A DNA stretch of 61,537 nucleotides from Amoebophrya sp. A120. Lineage: Eukaryota; Sar; Dinophyceae; Syndiniales; Amoebophryaceae. Of the stretch, positions 55,946-61,537 are shown one piece after another. The notes beneath the pieces are model-generated. The model saw only the letters and a list, made by a program, of their open reading frames with translations. It made no database searches and had not been told where the DNA came from. How positions within the stretch are numbered: position 1 is the first letter of the stretch; each line of letters starts with the position of its first letter. The stretch is from contig CAJINV010000015.1 of assembly GCA_905178155.1 (NCBI GenBank), positions 824,390-885,926 on the forward strand, given 5' to 3'. The position numbers and the translations under genes were made by a program.

Positions 55946-56930
55946 TCGCTTTCCAGTGCAACTTTCGCTTTCCAGCTAAAAATGTAGTATGAAACTTCGT
56001 TCATCAACATCAAATGCTGCAACTTTCCAGTTCAAAATTTTTCAAGCCGTTGTGAACTTGCCTACTTGCACTTGCCTGATCCTGGACATGGAAAAACAAC
56101 ATAGACATGAATAAATTTTTGCACGACAAAGTGGATCAAAACGAGCACCGGTAACCATTATGGGCTGCATATTTTAGAAGATAAACGGAAAGGAACATCA
56201 TAATTTCATGAAGGTCTTCTTCTTCGTAGGATTTACGTACAAGATTATGATTACAGATCAATGCGATGGTCATTTGTTCGCATGATTGGCGGGCCCAGAG
56301 ACGGTCCATCGATTATCTTGTCCCGAATTATATCACAAGCAATTCAGATCCTCGTATTTCCTATGTGTTGTACTAATGGCATTCTTATCCACCATGAAGA
56401 TTGTTTGTTGATCCAGCATCATTTAAGTGCATTTATTTTCACCAGTGAGTTGGAACAACTACGTCCGCTTTATTCGAGATGAACATCGATGGAGTGCAAC
56501 GCTCATCATTTCATCAGTAGGGTCACGGCCCGTCGTTCTTCTAATCTAGGCTCAACATAACGAGCAAGGGTGAGGAACAGGATCATGAAAGGAAGCCACG
56601 TCCTTTGTTTCTTTTTGCTTTTATTTTCGCGCTTGTTCCCAATCATGATCATTTTTTAAAGTTGTTCATACACTTCTTGCTTTATCAAATGCTTATTGTT
56701 CCGTCGTGGAGTAGATGTTTTTGTTTCAGTAGGTAACTGTGCTGCTTCAAAATCAGATTCATCAGAAATTACAAATCAGATGGAGGCTCACGACCAGGAC
56801 GTCGATTCATAGCACCGACGTGTAGGACTAGGAACTTTTCGTCCGCAGGACCAACAACTCGAAGATGAACAACTCCACCTCCACTTCTCACATCTCATAC
56901 TCATCCCGCCTTTCCATTCCGCCGCGGGGA
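55873..56930. repeat. Segmental duplication, copy 2
   Basis: Matches 52395-52834, 54115-54720 and about 55005-55040, without the GC-rich element and without the family B element. The 3' end merges with the last exon of the 56888-60264 gene (CATCTCATACTCATCCCGCC is present in both). The part before 56888 holds no supported gene. Confidence 0.8.
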
Positions 56931-59900
56931 AGCTGATCCATGGATAGCTTTCGGTCTTCTTGTCCACCTCCGTCGCCATAGAAGGAAGATGCTGATGAAG
57001 TTCCAGCTTCCTCCTTCCCGACTCCGGATAATTGTTCTCTCGCACTTGCACTTGGTGGGCCACCTTTTCCTTTGGATTTTGTTCCACCTTTCATCGACGC
57101 TTTAGTATTGGTCTTTCCCTGCTCGTTGTCGCGATCTTCATCAACTCGTCGCGACCGTCGTCCAGCTTGTGGCTCTTGATTCACGACAGTTGCAGGAACA
57201 GCCGTGGAGCTGCTCGCCGTGTTGTTCGCTTTTTGCTGAGAAGAGAGCGAAGATGGTGGTCCTCCTGGTCGCGCTAACGGTGTTCCTGATGTTGTTCCGT
57301 CTCGACTTCCACCTTGCTTGTTTATTTTACCTTCCTCCAGTGCGCGATCTTGTTCCGAAAGAGCTCTACTTCTGCGACTGGGAACGAGGGCGTCGATCTG
57401 CAGATCGAAGACTTGCAGCACGTGCCCCGCTCCAGCGCCCAAGCGGAATTCTAATGCCACGTTTTCGGTGGTCCCTTTCGCTCCGAGCTTGTTCAAAAAG
57501 TTGAGACTCCCAGTGCTGACGCCGTTGGGGTCTGTGTGCGGCATCCATCCGTCGCACCCCGTGATGACGTGGACCTGCCGCTCTCGGGTTTTCGGCGCAG
57601 GCTCGATGCGGACCAGGTTATTGGAGTAGATACCATCGGCATCGTAAGAAAAAAGTGCTACACTTACACCTTTCTCATGCAAGAGCGGCAACACAGACAA
57701 CCTTTCTCATGCAGGAAATGCTTAGGAGCCTCGTTTCCTTCCTGTTTTCTCTTATGATCTTCGCGTTACAAGTTTTCTCTGCCACGCAGAGAAAATTTGT
57801 GATGCGGAAACTCCAACAAGTGTGTAACTGTATATACTTTTTTCTCATGATAATCGGCTGTCATGCGCTTGATCTGCAAGGATCCCTTGGATTCGCCCCA
57901 TCCCTGGTCTTTCCAATCGATATACACGCGGATGGCGACCACCTTCTGCGTGTAAGAAAACGTGGTTACGTTATGGGACTCTCAAATGTTACATTCTCAA
58001 CTGTTACATGAGTTTGTAATGCTAGAAGAGCAAAAGTCAAAGGGGGAGGGTTGCGCCTCTAGCATTACAAATTCCGCACAGATTTCAATGCTGTTTAGCC
58101 CTTCGGGAATTTGGCATGCGAAGTCGCTTCACAATGTGAATCGAATGATGATGTTAGTTTTGCATGACAAATCGTGTAACAGTTGAGAATGTAACGCTTG
58201 AGAACGCCATATACGTACTGCAAGAGGTCGAAATCGTCGGAAAACGGGGGTCCGTTCCGGTTATGGCGTTCTCAAACGTTACATTCTCAACTGTTCCATG
58301 GATTTGTAATGCAAGAACAGCAACAGCAAAAGTGGCAATATTGCAGCTTTCGCATCACAGATTTGCCGCAGATTATCATGCTGCTTGGCCCTTCGAAAAT
58401 TTGTCACGCTAAGCACCTTGATCAAGTGGATGCTGATAGCAGTTTTGCATGACAAATCCGTGTAACAGTTGAGAATGTAACAGTTGAGATGAACGCCATA
58501 CCGGTACAACGGTGCTTGCGACCAGCGGAATATCTCATGGGTGTACTTAGAGGCCTCGTACAGGTCTTCCTTGTTGGCCACACCTGACGTGCTTAGAAGA
58601 TCGGCGGCCACATCTTCTAGAACTTGAATCCCACAGACCGCTATTTGCTCCGTCGTCGCCTGGCCTAGGCGGCTTTATCAAATGCAAAAATGTCTGGGTC
58701 TGGGAGAACTTGTGATGCTGTCTCTGGATTCGAAAAAGATTTGTATTGCATGACCAGTAAGAGGAGTAGATTTTGTGCTCCGCGGAAATGGCATTTGTCA
58801 TGCGGAATAGGCATGAGGAAGCGCTCTAAAAATCTGTGATGCTACGGCATGCATCACAGACATCATGGGTCATGGAAAATATGCATGACAAATCTAGATT
58901 TTGTTGTTGAAATCTTCCAGACCCAGGCATTTTTACAGTTGATAGGCTTTGGTCCCAGGCAATCCGGACACTCTCCGCCTGGTTGAGGGAAGGTATTTCG
59001 GTCAGGGGAATGTCTACAAAGCGGTAGTTATCGTCGTACAAATTCTCCAACGGGCCGGGTACTCGATTGCTCTCACTGGGATCCAGTATTGCCTGAAAAT
59101 TAACCATCCCCATCCACTTTTTGCATGACAGACACAGAATTTTATACATGTTTTGCATGACAAATTGGATGGGGATGGTTAATTTTCAGGGAATATCCAG
59201 GCTGCCAACCTGATGACCCGTGCCGACCATGTATCAAAATGAAAAACCCCCCCTCCCCATATCGAAACGAGATCTGTGATGCTGGATTTGCGCACACGCA
59301 TCAGATTTGTCTTGCTGAAGGGGACGGCAGGCCTACGTCAAGCCTGAGTAGAGAGGTTTTGGCGTAGGCGCTTAGCATGAGAAACGTCCGCGCTTTGGGC
59401 CAAACCGCATTACAAACCGCCTCCATAATGCGGCGGAGCCTGTGGAGTTGCCGTCTTGCAAGACAGAGATGATATGTGGTCGCAAATCAGCATTGCAAAT
59501 TTTCTGCGACGTACTTACCTTTTCGATATGGGGAGGGGGGATTTTTCCTTACGATACCAGGCACGGCGCGCTCCCCACACCCGACCCCGCCGCGCAAATC
59601 TGCACTATGGGAAGATTCTCAAACGTTACATCCTCAAACAATAATGCAAGAATGGCAAAAGTGAAAGGAGGAAGACGAAGATTTTTTTTGCGCCTTTTGC
59701 ATTACAGATTTCATCGGACGGATAATTCTAGTGCTATTTAGCGCGTCGAGAAGTTGTCATGCGAAGAAGGATTGATGTAGTTGATCGTGTGAAGAGTGAT
59801 AGTGCTTTATTTGCATGACAAATCATGTAAGAACGGTTGAGAATGTAAGAACGTTTGAGAACGCCATATCCACGTAAGCATTCTTGTACCACAGGGACTT

Positions 59901-60264
59901 GACCGGTTCGACGCCCGTATGGAAGTGTCAGAATCGAAATTGACAAAATCAAAATAATTTGTGAAGCATAAAATGCAGGGCACTGGAGGCATGTATTGGG
60001 GAGCAGGCAAATGAGACCGATTGTAAGCCTGTTTAGGGAATGCAATGTGCTGCCAGAGTAGCATGACAGGAGCACTCTACTTTGCTGAAGTAGCATGACA
60101 GACTGGATTTGGATGCTCCCAAAATTTGTCATGCACCACTTGGAAACTGAGGCTCCAACTGACATCGATTTTGTGCATCACAAATTTTTCGACTTTGTGA
60201 ATTTCGATTCTGACACTTCCATAGCCCGCCCGAAAATTGTAGAGGCGAAGGCTCGCGAGCTTTT
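56888..60264 (-). CDS. Beta-sandwich-like protein, 5' truncated, nine exons seen
   Basis: Exons: 60264-60224 (partial), 59912-59869, 59600-59557, 59226-59196, 59081-58945, 58670-58501, 58256-58212, 57966-57853 and 57634-56888, giving 456 codons. All eight introns are introners from six families. Joined segments read FRAG-VEPVKSLWYKNAY, GSL-DPSESNRVPG, WDQS-RLGQATTEQIAV, PLYR-NGPPFSDDF, LQY-VTTFSYTQKVVAI and KRMTAD-GIYSNNLV. An ordered region contains VYIDWKDQGWGESKGSLQI and VALEFRLGAGAGHVLQVFDL, a strand-rich pattern of the kind seen in galactose-binding-like sandwiches. That is suggestive, not proof. The C-terminal 150 residues are Ser/Gly/Lys-rich. The 5' end is lost in a truncated family B element at 60265, so no start codon is present. 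Confidence 0.7.
57641..57852. mobile_element. Introner element, family N
   Basis: 212 bp between direct repeats ATCGGC (57635-57640 and 57853-57858). The imperfect TIR shares AGAAAAAAGT and TTACAC. It is the only copy in the window. Removal joins IKRMTAD to GIYSNNLVRI in frame. Confidence 0.85.
57972..58211. mobile_element. Introner element, family F
   Basis: 240 bp, TSD TACGT on both sides. TIR TCTCAAATGTTACATTCTCA and its near complement. It is very similar to 27297-27547, including an interior AAAGTCAAAGGGGGA block. Removal joins DLLQYV to TTFSYTQKV in frame. Confidence 0.95.
58262..58500. mobile_element. Introner element, family F
   Basis: 239 bp, TSD CCGGT on both sides. TIR TCTCAAACGTTACATTCTCA and its complement. 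A 45-nt exon separates it from the previous family F copy. Removal joins SQAPLYR to NGPPFSDDF in frame. Confidence 0.95.
58676..58944. mobile_element. Introner element, family B
   Basis: 269 bp, TSD GGCTT on both sides. TIR TATCAAATGCAAAAATG with TCTGGGTCTGG and its complement. Removal joins RIAWDQS to RLGQATTEQI in frame. Confidence 0.95.
59087..59195. mobile_element. Introner element, family G, shortest copy
   Basis: 109 bp, TSD TCCAG on both sides. A perfect 24-bp TIR contains TAACCATCCCCATCC. Removal joins VGSLD to PSESNRVPG in frame. Confidence 0.95.
59232..59556. mobile_element. Introner element, family D
   Basis: 325 bp, TSD CCATG on the left and CCAGG on the right (4 of 5). TIR with CCCCCCTCCCCATA and its complement. 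Removal joins GSAPCL to VGTGHQVGS in frame, across 44-nt and 31-nt exons. Confidence 0.92.
59606..59868. mobile_element. Introner element, family F
   Basis: 263 bp, TSD TGCAC on the left and TCCAC on the right (4 of 5). TIR with TCTCAAACGTTACAT, more diverged than other copies. Removal joins WYKNAYV to EICAAGSGV in frame. Confidence 0.9.
59918..60223. mobile_element. Introner element, family C
   Basis: 306 bp, TSD GCCCG on both sides. TIR GGAAGTGTCAGAATCGAAAT and its complement. Removal joins LYNFRAG to VEPVKSLW in frame. It is the probable parent of, or sister to, 55139-55445. Confidence 0.95.
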
Positions 60265-60350
60265 TATGCATTGCAAATATGTCTGGGTCTGGAAGAATGC
60301 AACTTGTCATGCTGATATGGCCCGGACAACTCGTGATTTGAAAAAACGTT
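60265..60350. mobile_element. Truncated family B introner end
   Basis: The left end TATGCATTGCAAATATG with TCTGGGTCTGG is present after CTTTT, the same insertion site used by a family A element at 55487. No matching right TIR follows. The sequence leaves the introner pattern near 60,330-60,350, where the gene's 5' end is also lost. Confidence 0.7.
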
Positions 60351-61431
60351 GTTTTTTTTAAATATAGCTACTTCGGCGATCCTTCTGCTACGCCTGAGGC
60401 AAATAGTTACTTTTGGCCCCCCTTGGGGTAGCTACTGATGGAGGTAGGTAAGCTAGCTATCTGATGAACTTGAAGAACTTGCGACGGCCGAGAGTCATCA
60501 CGATTGTCAGGAGCAAGCGGCGCCATCGCGCATCCGTTCCCCTAAGCATCGCCTTGCCAGATTTTGAGCGGTCGGAAGATCGCGCCCTCATTACAAGTCA
60601 GCAAGTTGGAGGGACAGGCTCAATTTGAAGAATAGATTTGCATTACAAGTTCGCGACGACTTGCCCTCCCGATGTGGGCTGGTTGGGGGCCCTATAGGGA
60701 TATCCCTTACAGGGAACATAAAGGGATATATGGATTTTCGGGCGAAGGCAGGGATGAGACAGGGGGATCATTCAGGCGGATCATGATCCCCCCTGATGAT
60801 CTCCTCAGAAACGCGGCAAGGAAAAATCAGCATAGCGCGCAGGCTAGCTTCAAAGGGGGGGATCGAAACAGGGGATCTCTATCCCTTCCAAATCGAGGCG
60901 GGTTTGAAGGGATCGCCAGGGGACATCATGGGGTGGGATCATAGGTTGGGGGGTGAACTATCCCCCCCCCGGAGGGGTAAACCATCCCCCTGGCAGGAAA
61001 AATAGTCAAGACATGCACCATCCGGGAACGCGTCACACAGGTTTCCGCATCCGGGCGCGATGATTATCTCCCCCGCCTTCGGGCGGGCCATGCACGCGGC
61101 GCGATTAGTGATCGCGAGCGCCTTCAAGTGGAAGGGCGCCCGCTTCAGCTTCGCCTGGTTTTCGGCAGTACAACGGCAACAGCCGGAGCCGGAGACCCTT
61201 CTTCTAGTTTATTAGCCAGCTACATTATCTATCTAGTTTAGTAGCTACCTTGAGCTAGATACTGGATACGTAAACACTTTAGGGGCGGGCAGAGGTTAGT
61301 TCGGGTCTTTAAACTTTGAAAAAAGACTTTTCTCCTTTGATATCACGTGATATCACGTGATATCACAGGACCAAAGGAGAAAAGTCGATTGCGCTGCTGA
61401 TATCACAACATGTGTGATATTTAGAAAAAAG
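60351..61431. other. Sequence of different character, no gene supported
   Basis: Beyond the truncated element there are no introners, and short words such as TAGCTACTT, GCTAGCTATC and runs of C/G (GGGGGATC, CCCCCCCC) dominate. Minus 61127-60939 and plus 60672-60944 are open but have no recognisable domain. Either the genome landscape changes here, or the contig joins two sources. Confidence 0.5.
61325..61386. repeat. Inverted repeat with CACGTG loop repeats
   Basis: Perfect 15-bp arms (GACTTTTCTCCTTTG and complement) enclose about three copies of ATATCACGTG. It could fold as a hairpin. No adjacent gene suggests a role. Confidence 0.75.
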
Positions 61432-61537
61432 CAAAAACAGAAGGAATTGATGCTAAAACAGAAGGAATTGACGCTAAAACAGAAGGAATTGATGCTAAAA
61501 CAGAAGGAATTGATGCTAAAGCAGAAGGATTTGATGC
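61432..61537. repeat. 21-bp tandem repeat at window edge
   Basis: About five copies of AGAAGGAATTGATGCTAAAA-type units run off the end of the window. One frame would read KTEGIDA repeats and another KQKELML, both open to the edge. The first has a stop just upstream and no ATG. Coding status cannot be judged from this fragment. Confidence 0.7.

Noticed and set aside
5287-60350. Dispersed GCATGACAAAT and TTTGTAATGC repeats as a CRISPR-like array
   Set aside because: Spacing is irregular, copies occur in both orientations, and they lie inside TIR-bounded introns of a eukaryotic genome.
60672-60944. Plus-strand frame of 90 codons at the right end
   Set aside because: Low-complexity, purine-rich, no domain, and it lies in the atypical segment after the truncated introner.
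61432-61537. KTEGIDA heptad-repeat protein at the right edge
   Set aside because: That frame has a stop just upstream and no start codon, and a second frame is equally open; the fragment is too short to call coding.
1-61537. Dinoflagellate spliced-leader gene
   Set aside because: I looked for the conserved CCATTTTGGCTCAAG core on both strands and did not see it.

Overview
This is a nuclear window from a protist whose genes carry transposon-like introns (introner elements). The best guess is a syndinian dinoflagellate close to Amoebophrya, for which invasive, non-canonical intronic elements bounded by direct and inverted repeats have been published. That attribution is an inference from the intron style. 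No spliced-leader gene, rRNA or marker gene was found to confirm it.

Layout. 1-960 is a GC-rich tandem array. 961-5,114 has no supported gene. From about 5.1 kb to 60.3 kb every credible coding sequence is on the minus strand, in this order along the map: a small gene (5115-6844), a large Asn/Ser/Gln-rich protein (7537-13850), an intronless coiled-coil protein (14952-17042), a GC-rich island (about 17.48-18.67 kb), a giant gene of about 3,719 codons in 18 exons (19554-34205), a secretory-type protein of about 2,618 codons if two canonical introns are accepted (35320-44192), a 2 kb gene-free stretch, a small multi-intron gene (46223-48450), a small intronless gene (49243-49668), a three-exon basic protein (50676-52472), a 1.27 kb GC-rich TIR transposon inside a segmental duplication (52.4-56.9 kb), and the 3' part of a beta-sandwich-like protein (56888-60264). 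After about 60.35 kb the sequence changes character, which may be a rearrangement or an assembly join.

The main content is about 44 introner elements of 109-592 bp in at least 14 families. Most start TAT and end ATA and sit between 5-bp target-site duplications (TSDs). Each family has its own terminal inverted repeat (TIR). Almost all share a dispersed internal motif, TTTGTMATGC or its complement. Removing each element with one TSD copy restores the reading frame. I checked this by hand for most of them, and the summed exon lengths of three complete multi-exon genes are exact multiples of three. Most introner boundaries offer no GT-AG pair, yet ordinary GT-AG introns sit in some of the same genes.

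Few protein functions can be named. Coordinates of introner-bounded exons are good to within the 5-bp TSD ambiguity. Gene starts and the few non-introner introns are less certain.
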